Under the pieces are notes generated by a model, which was given only the letters and a program-made list of their open reading frames with translations, did not search any database and had not been told where the DNA came from. Both the position numbers and the translations under genes were made by a program. From Strix aluco (taxonomy: Eukaryota > Chordata > Aves > Strigiformes > Strigidae): a DNA stretch of 64,000 nucleotides. The DNA is taken from the NCBI RefSeq assembly GCF_031877795.1, contig NC_133931.1, positions 130,672,621 through 130,736,620 on the forward strand, given 5' to 3'. Shown piece by piece: positions 1-13,900 of this stretch. Numbering within the stretch: position 1 is the stretch's first letter; each line of letters begins with the position of its first letter.

Positions 1-1649
1 CTGTAATGTAGCTGGTCTCCCCCAATACTGGCCTCTGCATTTTTCCAGCATTTTCTCTTCCCTTCCTTTCCACCGCCTACTCTTCAGTTTGAGTTCTGTT
101 ATCTCTATTACGTGCTCTCTCACTTTCTTGCTTTCTTCAAGCATTTATTTACTTATAGTGTGTATTTATCAGCTGCCCAGAGAATTTCATCCAGCCCTCC
201 CTCCCCTTTCCTCGTAGGAGCCTAAGGTGGGTAGGACCCCCATTTGGTATGGGTGTCCCACTTCCCCAGTGGAAAAGGCATCAGCCTCTTCATATATGAG
301 TGCTCCCTGAGGTAGCTTACCCCAGCTATGAAGAGAAGTGACCTGGAATAAGGATGCAGGGAGATTTCAGAGCAGGAAGGTCCACCAATCATAGCAGGAA
401 TCTTTTAAGAAAATTAGGTGGCCCTAAATCCCAAGTTCACTTCAGTTTGAAAAGCAAATCCTGTTTATGTTAAAGTGGGTCCCTGATGAAGATACTCTGT
501 TGGCTTTTTCTTCCCAGAAAAAACAAAGCAGCTGTAGCTGGAGGGGTGAGTGCTTCTGACTTTCACTGCTGCAGGGATATCCTACAGAGACAGAATTTGA
601 TGTTTTGAAACATCTTTCCTTCCCTCTACCTGCCTTTGTCCTTTCTCACAGTTTCTGAGAAAATTCTGCTGTTATTTAGTAATCACTTTTTTTTTTTCCC
701 CCCAGAGCCTGATGTTACCCCAGAGTTGTGCCTTAAGGCCCCTGCGTCTGATAGCACATTATCAATTCTCTCCATGATACTTGCCAAACCATTACACTGT
801 TCTTCCTTCTTGGCACATTCTTAAATCCCTTAAATATTGCACCAAACATCCTGAAGACAATACCCCCCGTTCTGACAAATCTTCAGCAGTCTGGAGGGCT
901 CTGTTGTGCTTCCACACCACACCAACAAACTCTTGGCATAATCCTCTTGTCACAGATTCATGCCCCACAGTCATCCCCAGTCCACTCCCACTCATACTCT
1001 GCTTTTCCAAACACAATTTCTAAGCACTCTGAGATTCCTGTGCACATTACATGCATTTCTCACTTCAGCATGCAGCTCATACACTTTTTTATGATGAGAC
1101 TAAGCCAAAAGAACAGACAGTAACAATTAAAAATGCTTTTAGCACAACACAACCTCTACATAAAAACTTTCACAGAGATTTGTGTGTGTTTATGAATACG
1201 GGGCACGCTGATCCCCAAGGCATCCCTCACCTTGGGTAAATGGAACTATATCAAGCTATGTATCAATTAATCACAGGTTTTACCAGCACTGGGTTATGAT
1301 CTGAGTTTCCCAAAGATATTGTCTAAGGGATTAGGAGCTAAAGGAGAAATGTGAAATGGTGCTAAGTGTTCCTGCCACACACTCAAGCTGAAATTATTTG
1401 AGGCTGAAGAAGTGGGAAATCACTACAGCTTCAGTGTGATAAATGGTGATTTGAAGCTTTATTCCTTAAATTGTCTCTCTTCCTCTGGTAAATGCAGAGC
1501 TGTGAGAAGAATCGCTAGAGCAGAGATAGCTTTGTGAAAGGGGAGAAAAGCTCTGACATAGGCCACACTTTTCCGAGTCCCTTGCCATGGCTCTCCTCCA
1601 CACAGTGTCCACGTAGTCAGCGGGCTGTACACCAAAGAAGAAAAGGGGC

Positions 1650-1670
1650 GGGGGGGGGGGGGGGGGGGGG
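1650..1670 (+). repeat. G homopolymer (21 bp)
   Basis: There are 21 consecutive G residues, preceded by GGGGC. Such a tract can form a G-quadruplex and is prone to slippage and to sequencing error, so the exact length should be treated as approximate. Confidence 0.95.
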
Positions 1671-1977
1671 AGGATGGACAAAGGGAGGAGCCCAACAAGG
1701 CAGTTACTGAGCTGCATAATTTGTCTTCACCTCGTTCTAAGGACAGTGAAAGAAATTCAGGAAAAGCTGTGTGAAGCAGGACTAACTCCTCTCGGTGATC
1801 CCCACTCCCCTCCAGGCACGGTTCTAGCAGTGGGCCAGCCACCAGCACCCGCATGGCCGTGTGCTCTGCTGAACAGTCACGGCCCCTGGGAACAACATAG
1901 CCTGGAAGCAGAGGAAAAACAGCGGCATGGGTAGCTGGGAAAATAGCTCCAAATTCTCTCTGCAGATCTCTGACGTA

Positions 1978-1985
<8 letters not shown>

Positions 1986-2020
<35 letters not shown>
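1986..2020 (+). repeat. T homopolymer (about 35 bp)
   Basis: A run of 35 T follows TCTTC. Read from the - strand it is a poly(A) tract, which could be the tail of an old retroposed sequence, but no identifiable retrogene or target-site duplication is visible next to it. I therefore call it only a simple repeat. Confidence 0.95.
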
Positions 2021-2021
<1 letters not shown>

Positions 2022-3231
2022 TTAGCTGGAGCCCTGTTGGTGCCTTAGAGGCAGCCCCTTTGTGCGCTGGAGGAATGTGCTGGCCATACAGTTGCTGCTT
2101 GTGGATTAGTTCCTCATCCACACATTTCTGTCTGGGATGAGGACCACGAAGAAAGTAATGATGTTTCTGCTAATAAAAGGGGAAAAAATAATGACTGGAT
2201 GTTGCTGTTGTGGCAAACTACTTCCACAGACACCCAGCCAGCCCCCTTCTGCTGCATGAAACAAAAATGTTTGAAGAAACGAAGCACACACAGGTGTAGT
2301 TTAATGAAAAGCTGCAAAAGGGAAAATCTGGAGGAATTCCTTTCTCCCCCTGCTTCCTCAGCCATGTACTCACTTGCAAGTGATTACAGGCTTGCAGCAG
2401 AGAGGTGTTTTCATTGGGAAAGGTCCCAGCAGGCTGATTGGGTGGGCCCTTACCCTTTGAATAAATGCCAAATCCAGCAGTCTAGTAAGGAGGAAATTTT
2501 AAAAAAATCTGTCCTGCTACAGGCCTAAAACAACAAAAACAGGAGTAGACATCATGAAGGCAGAATTGACCAAGGAGGAAAGGTAGTTGTAACCAAGATG
2601 TCTCTCCACTCCCCTCCTCATCTGAAAGCTCTTGTTTCCTATAAAAGTCAAAACTATTTTGCACAGGTTTGTTTCTTTCGCATTCAGCAACATTCCTCCC
2701 AGTAGAAACTGCAATGGAGAGTCTGCTAGAGCTCAGAGGGAGTGCGTGTGGGACCTGTTCCCTCTGCAATCTGACTGCCGCTGTAGCTTGCCTCAAAGCA
2801 GCCCTCAGCTCTGTCTGCTGTGTGCTTCTTGCTAGGGAATGGTGAATTGAAAGTATGAGTGGCTAAGTAAGCAGCAGCTGGGGAGTCTTGAAAGGAAAAG
2901 ACTGACCAATATGTTGTAAATTGCAATAATTAGCAGCAAAATTATTTATAATTTAGTATTTTACTCTGATTCTAGACATTCCCACAGCACAGGAAATGTT
3001 CTGGACCATCAATTGACCTGTTTCTGGTGCAGTCATTATTTCAGCCCTGAACAGTTTATTTAGGTGCACGGCCTTCCTGCTTCTTGCCTAGTCAATTAAT
3101 TTTGGATTGACAAGAAACCACTTCATGTGTCTTCCTATGAAGGTTCAGTGTTTGCTATCAAGGATGCCTTTATTTTCCAAACATCTTTAAATACAGTCAC
3201 CTATGGAAAAGGGACTGTTCCATAGTCTATT

Positions 3232-3259
3232 CAGTAGGAACCAGTACAGTAGGAACCAG
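3232..3259 (+). repeat. Short tandem duplication (13-bp identical units, 15-bp period)
   Basis: The 13-mer CAGTAGGAACCAG occurs at 3232-3244 and again at 3247-3259, separated by TA. It looks like a small replication-slippage duplication, and no function is evident. Confidence 0.9.
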
Positions 3260-5558
3260 CACCCACATAATTATATGTATGGACACATATGTATTTATAG
3301 GACTATGCAAATACCTAGCACATGTTCTCATAAAAATTGTATTTCTCAGCTGTTTGTTCTTAGCACTTCAGGCAAAAGTCATTCTGACTGACAGTACGTA
3401 CTTTTTGGAATATGGGCCAAAATAACAAAAGATAAATAATTGTCATACAAAATCTTCAAGTAAAGTTCAAGGATGGCATGTAAGTCGTATATCCTTATAC
3501 ATATATGTATGAGTCAAGGGACTCAGTGCTTGACCCTTGCTTGCCTTGAAGGAAAAATCAGTTCTTATCTTAGTTTCATGGCATTGGACTAAGTAGCCAC
3601 TTCTTAGAAGAAGGCAGAAGTAGGAGCATAAAACAGAGCTATTATTCTCTTTTACACCCTTTCTGGATTCCCACTAATTTTAGATTCTTTCTACAAGAGA
3701 AGCTGGAGGAGGATACATTTCTCTTAAAGTCGGCTTCAATTAGATTCAACTGCTTTTTCTTTCCATTTATTATTATTGTTCTTAAAGCTCACATAAAACC
3801 TTCAATCTTTAAATTATATTTAAAGTATTTGAATATATATTCTCCATATATAAGGAGAGAAAATTGAAAGATAGCCCTACTGAGCACTCTTTTAAAAAAA
3901 ATGTTGATAAAAGGAGTGAGTCTGCCCCACTTCCAATTATTTGAAACTAATTACCTGCTTATTAAATCATGAAAGGAAACTCTGGTCTCGCTGCAGAAGC
4001 TGTGTAACACAGGTTTCAGTATAAATCCTTGGCTTGGACTTAGTGAGTTCACATGAGGTATGCCTCTTGAGGAATTAAAAAATAGGAACTCCTTAAGGCT
4101 TCTGGTAAACCAGCTATGAGAGACTGTTATGATACAGGCACTGCATACACATGAATTATCCCACCTTGCTGCATGAGTGAAGCAACGTGTATATGAAGAT
4201 GGGTAAAGTGAGTGATACAGGCCCCTAACCCAAACATGGAAGAAAAAAGGTTTGAGCAGAGGGAGCTCCCCACTGCTGCCATATTTTGGCGAGCATAATT
4301 GCCATGCCTCACACTGCGGTCCAGTGAGATCTGAGCAGACTGGCCAGAGTCTATTTGGAATTCCCACTCTATCATTTAGAAGAACTTTATTTGGCATGCC
4401 AAGGCTGAGGCTTGAACTCCTCTGGTTGATCCTAAATAGCTGTTGTTGCTGACAGCCACGTCACTTCTCTTACCTCAGCTTGCATTTTTTAATTTCAGAT
4501 AATTCCCTGTCATCTTCATCCCACAGATCATTGCCTTGCTTCAGCAAAGCACTTACTTAGGAAATATTTTCCATGTAGGTCTGTTTGCATTAGACAAAAG
4601 TCACATCTCTAAATTAGATGTTAGTTTGATTTTTGAGTTGTCTTTGCTTTATAGGCACTGCAGTAACTTCTATACTAAACAGTCTATAGTCTATGCTAAG
4701 CTAGCACTGAAGACAGCCAGTTCTGGAACTGCTATAAGGGAGCCCTGATATGCACAATGAATGTATATAAAAGGAGATGAATGATCCTCTCACACTAAAA
4801 TTAAAGTGCTTTTAAAGCTGTGAAATATGAAGCTATTACATAGGCTTTCAAGCTCTTTTCTTTGGTAAAAGGCTAAACTTGCAGTATAGCAAAGTCAGTT
4901 ATTTTGGCAACATTTCACTTTCTACATTTCTGCCAATAGCTGAATTTAATTACTGTTGTATTTATGGAAATACTTACCTAACTGGAGGAGCTACATATGA
5001 ATTTCATCAGTTTCATATAAAATGAAGCAAATGCAGAGACGTTGGCCTATAGAGAGAATGTGGAGAAGTTTAAAGCATAGAGATTTGCACAATTGCCTCT
5101 AGGTTTTCTTTCTTTCCCTCTCTGATTCAAATGAATTTTAGCATGCCTGAAAAATTCAGGATTGTAGCTGGGGAAAATAAACTCCTCTGTCTATCTACAG
5201 TGAAGTCAGCAGTCCCTCCCATGCTGTAAGAGGTGAAGTCATTCCAGGAGAAAAAAGGTGCTGAAGTTTTCAAAAGCAACAAGGATGAACTGCATCCCCA
5301 CTTGCACAGTGTCCCCACTCTGGCAGTAGTTGTATGTAAGGAGCACTAGGAGGAGGCATCTTGCTCATTCATCTTTAATCCAAATACCAGCTGCATTATC
5401 TCATTTCCCCTCCCTTCAGAGGGTGGAATGGCTTGTGCAGAGCTCCACAGTCACAGTCCTACCACCTAAGAGAGAGGCTCCTTGCAACTTCTTTCTATTA
5501 AGGTCATTTTTTTGTAGTCTCCTTATTGTTCTCTGCTCATCTGGTGTAGCTCCACAGT

Positions 5559-5606
5559 ATCACAGAATCACAGAATTTTCTAGGTTGGAAAAGACCTTGA
5601 AGGTGT
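5559..5606 (-). mobile_element. CR1 LINE 3'-end fragment
   Basis: About 48 bp match the 3' terminus of avian CR1 in reverse orientation. The octamer-type end (ATCACAGAATCACAGAAT) is followed by the characteristic GGTTGGAAAAGACCTTGAAGG. CR1 copies are usually severely 5'-truncated because reverse transcription starts at the 3' end, so a fragment this short is normal. It has no coding content. Confidence 0.8.
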
Positions 5607-8091
5607 TATATTTTGGGGGACAGCAGTCCTTGCCATTTGATAATACAGTGAATTATACTTATTCATGGAAGATCACTGCACAATGAAATGTATTGCGATA
5701 CAGAACCCCCTGGTCTGAGATCTACAAGAAAACTGACATAGAGGATATATTCATGTGATGGCCTAAAAAGCATCTAATTGCATAACGCTTACAGGCCTTC
5801 CCCTGTCTGTCCTATAGCTGAGTCTCTGGCTTTTTATTGGTCTCCAGATTTCTCCTGTAATTGACACATATAGTGACACAGTTACCTCCAGGGAGGGGAA
5901 CAAGGCAAATAGAAGCAGTTTCATTTAATTTCATTTCATCTGCAGTATTAGTGCTCTAAAATATAGCTACTGGATGAAGAAAATCCTAATGAAGATGCAT
6001 TCCTCTGTGGATATAGGGTAGGACAGATCGTACTTCTTTGTCATTTAAAATTTCAGTGGAACTCAAGCAGATCGATAACACAAATAAAAATATGATTTTC
6101 ATTGGTGGCTTGAGTTATATTTATCATGGACCAATTATTCTAGGTAGTGAGTCAATAGAAGCAGTGAAGTGCTAATGTCTTAACATTGATTTTAGCTGGA
6201 TTTAAATCAGCCCTCTAAGCTGAGACTGCAATTCATACTAGAGTGCAACTCAGTCTCTCTGCAGGAAGCCTGGCAAATTTTAGTCTCCTTGAAGCAGTAG
6301 AAATATCATTTTTGGTGTAATGCTACCATCACTTCTTTCTGTGAGAACTTATTTAAAGCATGTGACTGAACTAGTAGAAGAAAATCCCTGAGAACTAATA
6401 TCAGCAGATGTGGAAGTGCTTTACAGCAGCAAAAGTTTAAAAAATTATTCAAGACACGCTTTTGACACCTTTAGGAAAAGTAGTGTCTGGAAATTAATTT
6501 ACTGTATATCTGGGAGCCATTACACACAAAAAAAAAATCATAGAAGTAGTAGAGAAAAGAAAAGGTTAATCATTCTTTTAGTGAGATGGAATGTATAGGA
6601 TTGGACTGTAAATGATGATACTACAATGGAAACATAATAATGAAACCTTTTGACTGAGTTAAGCACTAAAATACGATCTCCGGTATAATTTGCTTGATAA
6701 CTTAGACTATTTAAGATTCACAGGTGACAAGCTGGCAAGCAAGTTCTCTTTCCTCAGCTTCCAGGGAAAGGAATTAAAATATTTCCCACCTTATAATAGT
6801 GAACAAATTCTTCTGCTGTCAGAAAGGCTGTAGGTAACTGTATATATATAAATTTCAATCTGGCTGAATTTTAATATGTGAAGCTTTTCAGAACTGTCAT
6901 TAAAGAAAATAAAGTAACTATTGTCATCTTAAACACACTCTGCTGGTAACTATGATTAACATTTTTTGTTACCCTGTCTCTCTGAGGTTCATCAACCAAA
7001 AATCAACCGCTTTCATTTAGATAAATGATTAAGTAGCATAACAGCAGTGTTATTGTAACTAAGGTTGCAGAAGACAATGTGTTGGGCATACAAAAAAAGC
7101 CATAATTCTAATCACATAGCACTTTATGTATAATCATCTAGGGCAGACAAACATCAGAGGGTGGACTTGCTATTTAACGCTGTAAATTATGTTGGCACAT
7201 GAAAAAAATAGGTTTAAATTATTTGTTAATAAGTTTAAGCTGGAAATTATCAGGCTAATAACCATTAGATCAATTAGCTTCAACATTCACCAGTTCAATA
7301 AAGCTATTTCAGAGCAACAGCTAGAGCTTCCCCTTTTCTAAAGACTGGAAGCAGAGGCATAACAGAAGCATCCTCTGTCTTGCAGTAATAGCCACTGAAC
7401 AAATTGATAGAAAGTACCATGGGATGGGTCACATTTAGAGTCAAGGTAGATTATGTGTTGCTGTAAATCTGTCAGACTGAAATCATTCCACCTGTGTGCT
7501 AAGCATGAATCATCCATAAGAACTATCAATGGGGTTCATCAACCCCAGTTTCTAAAAGCTAGAAAAATGTTCCCCTTTAGTGAGCAGGCATCTAAGATAT
7601 TCCCTCTCAAAAGGTGCCTTTTGAGGTGCTAAACTCATGTCTACATATCTGACTTTGAAAAATCTCAAGTTAGATGAGCTGAACTCTGTCCTGTGTGTTA
7701 TGGTGGCTCCATCTTGGGCTGAAGAAAGTATTGAAAAACTAAGTATGTAATGCAAATTTTAAATTTTGAGGGAATGGTATACTTACAGATCTGACATTCT
7801 TTTCCATTAGCTTTCAAATGTTTCATTAAATCCCACACTAAGGGTAGGCCATTGCTTATCCTGGCTTGCTAACATGTCTTCTTCATCTTCTCTCCTGTTA
7901 AGGAGACATGAGCTGAGACCTTTCTTCAGCCACATATGTTCAGCATCAGACAACTGGAGCACATTCCCTTCAACTTTGTGCAACGAGGAAAAAGATCCCC
8001 AAGTTTAAATATGGAGGCCTGAGTGACATGTCAGCTTTCTCTCGAGATTTCACTAAAAACAATGCTCGAAACATATTTTCAACATTGCCTT

Positions 8092-8124
8092 AAAAAAAAA
8101 AGAGAGAAAGAGGGAGAGAAAGAG
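8092..8124 (+). repeat. Purine-only tract (A-run then GA-rich)
   Basis: These 33 bp contain only A and G: ten A, then GAGAGAAAGAGGGAGAGAAAG-type sequence. Homopurine tracts can adopt triplex (H-DNA) structures, but there is no mirror symmetry strong enough to claim that here. I call it a simple low-complexity repeat. Confidence 0.85.
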
Positions 8125-10862
8125 TGTGAGTTTTGAGCGGAAAGGACTGAGCTGCTGGACTGGTTTCGGGCTGACAGTACAGAAGCATAACTAAAACCAG
8201 AAGTTGAAGGATCTGGGGAAGGAAAAATGTGAAAGAGAAAAGAAAAGAAACTGCTCACCAAACACTCAGAGAGCAGAGAATGCCTTACATTTATCACCAA
8301 GTTGTGTTTTATCATTATACCTCTTGGCAACGATGGAATTCACAGTGTAAGTCTAGGAAATATATTTTCACCTTAAAGTTTTGTTTTCCCAGAAATGGCA
8401 GGGGATTTTACAGACATCACAGTTTTTACCATTCTGGTTCCCAAAATAACTGATGCATAGTGTAAAATGTCCGTTGAAGTAAAGAGAGCTACTGATTGTG
8501 CCATCATTTTGACAGAAATTTCCTATGCAGAAGAGATGTAATGCCCCTTCACCAAGATGGAATCAGGCTGCCACCAGTCTCACTGCACAAGGTAGCAAAG
8601 CACACTGAAGTCCTACAAGGGAAAGGAAAAGCCTACCTTTTGAGGGTCACAAAAAACCCACTTGTATTTCACAACAGAATTTAACTAAGGCAACCAGGTT
8701 GCCTAGTGCCATCTGGACCTATCTAGTGACTCCAGAGGATAACAGCATTTCAGGAAAGAGCTGCTTCTCACCTGTCTGCAGCGTACCATTATTCAACTAC
8801 TCTTTATTCCCCCCCCGAAAAATAAGTGGTAGTATAGACATGTTCAATCCCTTCTTCTTGAGCAGCCCTCTTCATTTTTAAAATTTAAACTGGTGAATGA
8901 AAAACGATGCTGCTTCATTAGCTTGAAAATGTCAGCCATTTTTTTATTCTTAGAAAAAATGACCATTAATGGGGCATGAGGGAACAAGAACAAGCCTAAA
9001 TAATATTAATATTGAGGAAGCTGCAGAATAAAACTTAAAGCTTTGCAAAGTGTTCACAGGATTCACAGTTACACAACAGCTGTCAGTCTCCTAAGGGATT
9101 ACAGGTGGTCTTGCCCAAGATGTGAGTGTTCTTAAAAGATCTCATGACAATCAGGTGGGATGGAGGGAATCCAGGGTATCCTTGATATTTCTTTCTCCTT
9201 GTTTTTTTCAGTGTTTCTACTCTTCCAAATTTTAAATGAGACTGACAGCTTTATTGTGATTCCTTAGAACTGAAAGTATTGTTATGCAGTCATCTATGTA
9301 TGTTAGCAAGGATAAATCTAACAGTCTTTTACCTATATGGAGCACTGGGAGAGGAAAGGAACAGATAATTGTGGATCAATGAGGAGTTAAATACATATGA
9401 AGGACAAGAAAAATTATAATGTGCTACAAAGTCAATATGTCTACTGAGTCCTTGAATATAACAGACAGCAGTGTTATGTATTTTAGTTTTAAGGCTTGTC
9501 TTTCAAGGCGATTTTTGTAAACCTCCCCATCAACCCCTTTCAACAATCAGAACCAACAGGTCAAAGATAGAGCACTTATTTTTTGAAAAATATTCTCTCA
9601 TTGGTCATCGGATGTTCCTGTTCTTAATTTTCTGAGTGAGTTCATGCTCTTTAGTGTACACCAATTGCTTGGTGTCCAGGACAATGTTCTATAAGGACGT
9701 TTAGGGCACTAGATGAAGTACATAACTCCCTAAGGAACTGCATGCCTTTCAGCCATGGGTTTGCCATCAAAGGCATTTCATGTGTGCCATATTGCCATTC
9801 GTTACTGGCACAGAGCCACAAATCTCCTCTGTTTTGCAGCACTCAGGTATGGTAGAGGCATAGCTGTGTTTCCACCTACTACAGTCTGACAAAGGAAGGA
9901 AGCAAATCCACACAGCAGAATGCTCACAATCAAATTGCAAACTTAGAAGTGCCTGTCGGCAAAATCCAACGGTGTCCATATTTCTCTTTAAGGTGGATTA
10001 GTGAGGCAGTTTTGCCAGCCAGCAGCAGAGAGTTCCCAGCCTTGTGCCAAACCTAATGTCCTTTAAATGAGGTCAACACCCATCTGCCCGTGGGGATGAG
10101 AGAAGGTGTGATCTACATGGATCTACAGCCTAAGCCTAAATGTCTTGAAGTGCATTCAAACAGCTACAGAAGAAAGATCATTTCTATTGCCACAGATCTA
10201 CAACAGTAGATCTGTTGCAGTACATACCTTCAGGAAATAGTCCCTAAACAAAATTCCTTTCTTCATGCTTCTGTTGATTTAGAAACGTAGTCTTATGTAT
10301 GTAGTTTGTCTTATTTTGGCCAATACTGAAAATCAGTTAGAGTTTGGAAATATATTAATAGTTACATTTACTCTGCAAAAGAAATCAGTTTGTTAAAAAA
10401 AGAAAAAAAAGATAGAACCATCTCAGCTAATATGGCAACCTGTTGTGTACTTCTCTTTCTCTCCTTGTCTCTACAATTTTTGCTTTAGAAGCTCTCCTGT
10501 CTATATTCCTTCTCTGATGTTCTGGGATGAAATACTGTAAGCATATATTTTTTATTTCTTATTTGGTCAGCTATCACATTCACCTTACAGCCTTGCAATG
10601 TGGAGACAATTTCAAAGGCACTGCAGATACAGTCCTGTCATAGTTCATACTTTGATTCTGAGTGATAATGTACTGATATCATGCGGCAGTGCAATCTCAA
10701 AATACCACCCCCAGATGACTGACTAGATGTCCTTTCACTATTATAGCAGGATGCCTAATTCAGATACAAATTTCTTTGTTGTTGACATCTACCTTTAGAG
10801 AAATGAAGTCTACCCTGGGACTTCCAAATCATCAAATGGTCTGAGTATATATAGGAAAACAC

Positions 10863-10990
10863 AGGACAGGAAGGGATCATCAGGTTCAACAAGCCCAGTT
10901 GCCAAAACATAAATTACAGTGTCATAGGTGTCTATTTCAGGAACATCTGCAGAACACCCACTCCACATGACCCTGCTAAGGAAAACACGT
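10863..10990 (-). mobile_element. Possible ancient CR1 fragment
   Basis: The wording GGAAGGGATCATCAGGTTC followed by AACAAGCCCAGTTGCC resembles the reverse complement of old CR1 3' regions, which end in phrases of the type 'GGAAGGGACC...TCAAGTCCA'. The octamer tail is missing and similarity decays quickly, so this is weak. It could instead be unique sequence. Confidence 0.3.
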
Positions 10991-13900
10991 CCTATTGAAT
11001 TTTCAGGGTTTTTTGATTGCGGTATCTCTGATGAAAATATCTTTCAGTATGTCAAAAGCAATATTGCTGACAAGTATATATATGATAGTCTTAAAAATAA
11101 ATAAATTTAATTACTCAGTTTTTATCATTGATGAAAAATGATCCTTATTCACCTCGTGAGGCTTTCAAATGGCACTTCCATCTGCACTGTAATTCCGTTA
11201 TACTAACTATGGTACTGAGAGAAGACTATATTATTTTGAGACTTCTTTATTGCAACCTAGTTGGATTCATCTTCATCAGTTTCTTCTTCTGTTATGTTGC
11301 ATGGAGTTTCACAAAAGCTGCAGATCTCCATAAGACTCACTGTAATAACATGTTGCAGGTAATTGTTGGTTTCTTGGAATGCATTTGCTTCTACTTGAAG
11401 CCATAATTAAAGGAATCACATAAACTTTGGAAATCTGAAAATAGGAGTTTAATTTACAAATGTTAGGGTGGAATAGGAAACGAGCGAGCCAAAATCAGCA
11501 CGCTACCATGCTCATTTGCAGTATTCTGAACAAGGCATCCCTTTTGTTTTGGCCACCAAGATTTATCCAAGGCATCTTGTATATATATTGTGTAGTGAGA
11601 ACAACAGCAGGTCCTCTCCAAAAAGAGCAGAGTTCATTTATTATCAGGACAGGAAGATATTGCTTGAAACTAAATGAAAGGCTACCTTTAAAGAGAGAAT
11701 ATTGCCATAGGGAAAACAAATTATTAGAGACAAGGCCTCTTCTTATACCTGTTCATCAGTGTTGCTCACAGACTAGGTGCTGAATTCCACATTTAAAACC
11801 AGGGTCTGGGAGGTGTTTTGTTTTAAACAAACGGCCACATTCAGGGTTGCAGAAGAATTATGCAAAAGGATAACATTTCTGTTGTGCTTTATGTTAAGTG
11901 GCTGATTTGTGGGCAGAAAAGTCTCAAAACTTTATTAACAGACCATTGGCTAAACCCAGGTTATAGTTTATCAGGTGTACTTATTTTTATCTAAATGTTC
12001 CTGTAGCTTTACCAGCAGTGTTTACTCCAGGATATAGTCCTGTTATGATCAGTAAGGTCAGTCTCATCAAAGATTCTTTGGAAAATCCAGTTGCCTACAC
12101 TGATTACACTGAAATAAGTTTCTGTCCCACTAGCCACTCAAATGATCTCAGAAGTGCACTCCACAGTTTTCTTTAACAGAAAAAAAAAAAAATTCTCTTT
12201 TTCCAAAGTTCTTAAAATATGCTCTGTGAATATTTCCCCCTTGCAAAGTGCTGGATTATATTCAGTTCAGGCAAAATGTTGGCAACAATCAGTTTTACAG
12301 GATGGTCTCTACAGATCTGGGAAGCTTGAGCATGAGATTAGGTGTCCATGACAAGGTAGGTCCAGACAGATGAACAGTGCAAATAGCCTGGATTGTATTC
12401 ATTTGGATATTTTTTTTTAAGTTTCAGTGTGAACATGAAATTTTTCTGAATTGTCAGCAAATCAAAGCATAAACTTCTTAATGAAGAATGAAGTAAAATA
12501 CTTACTTAGATTTTGATTTACAAATAACTCTTTTCTCTCTCTTTCATCTTTCACCTCTTTCTTGCTGCTTACTAGCCAATTCTTCTTTCCTGCTGCTCTC
12601 TTTCATTGATATAGTTGGAGGACATTTTACTATTTTTTTAGGGTCTAACTCATTTTCTCTTTCCCCTCCCACTCCACTGCTCTCAGGACTTTCAGGTCAT
12701 CTTTGAGGTTCAAATTAGAAGCCCTGTGACATCATGATTTCTCCAGATCTCTCCCTTGCCATTTTAAACAAAGTCCTCTAATTTAAAGATTGTTCAGAAA
12801 TCTCTCGGGTTTGGGTTTTTTTTTTTTTCCCCAGTTCATTCAGTATACAGAACCCAAGTATTCATTTTTGTCCACTCCTCTTCACCTCCTTTACAGGATA
12901 AATGTTGCTTTTTGCATAACTTCTCTATAGTTAATTTTCATTTTAATAATCCACACAGTCTCTTACAGTATCTAATGAAATACCCTCTCTTGTGCATCAA
13001 GCATCTTCTGTCATACTATAAGAATCTCGCCCAACATCTTTCTGTAAAAACATTTTTGCTCAGAAATTTAGGGGGTTCTTTGTAATAGAAAAATGCACAG
13101 AAAAAGAAACTTTCTATTACTTTGTCTCAACATCTGGATTTTCTTTTCCCTTATTTCCTTATTTTCTGTACCCTGTGACAGGAGGAAATATTAATGGCTG
13201 ACCACTGGCTGGTTCCCAGATCTGCTATTTCCTTCTGAAAAGCAATGATTTAACAGAGAAAGCCAAGAATTTGGGGTGCTGAATTCCAACATGTAAGTCT
13301 TTGTTTTGACCCTGAGCAAGAATTTGGGTCTGTGTATCCCACATCACAGCTAAATGTCCAACTCCACAGAATTACTTTGGAGTGTACATCTATACATGTA
13401 GCATCTTCTTCCCATTCTCCCTCCCACTTTTGCCCTGCATACTTTGAAGGGTATTTTCCAGGGTTCTTAAGTAAGATTGAAAGAGGGAAATAACAACTCA
13501 ACTTCTCAAACATCCTCACTTAGCAGACCTGAAGACTGAAACCCCCTGATTCTTCAGGACTTGAAAAGCAGTCCCCACACCCAGCATGCATCATTCCTGA
13601 CATGAAAATCTCACCTCTGGAAAGGAGTGGGTAACCTAGGGTAATTAATTTCTGAAATGATGACAGAAGTGCTGGTTCTATTGGCAAATGGCCATTGTTG
13701 CTTGTGGTTTTCACGTCTGTCCCCAAGGAACTGGATAACTCTGCTCAAATCTAGGAATTTGTGTGATGATTTGCTTATATGATTACTGATACCTGATTAC
13801 AAAGTCAGGATGATACGCTCTTTGCAAGATGCTTTTTATTTACTCAGAACATATTCCATTTCCTTTGGGAAAGGTTAAAGCATAAAGAATGGAGGAATAA

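Larger units (their letters stand above)
1..5558. other. Intergenic DNA, no gene recognised
   Basis: This AT-rich stretch has no ORF with recognisable protein similarity and no convincing splice-bounded exon series. The longest open frames (about 150-220 codons on the - strand near 1.5-2.1 and 4.0-4.4 kb) have the composition of translated noncoding DNA; the first runs through the G and T homopolymers listed separately. Small local repeats are present, such as the 13-bp direct repeat at 3232-3259. By inference it belongs to the far upstream flank of COL1A2. Regulatory elements may be present but I see no diagnostic motif. Confidence 0.7.

Noticed and set aside
1459-2121. 220-codon - strand open frame
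   Set aside because: It reads through the T35 run as poly-Lys and the G21 run as poly-Pro. Low-complexity sequence keeps the frame open; there is no protein similarity.
3951-4397. 148-codon - strand open frame
   Set aside because: It overlaps another open frame in a second - strand register, has no recognisable motif and no exon-like boundaries.
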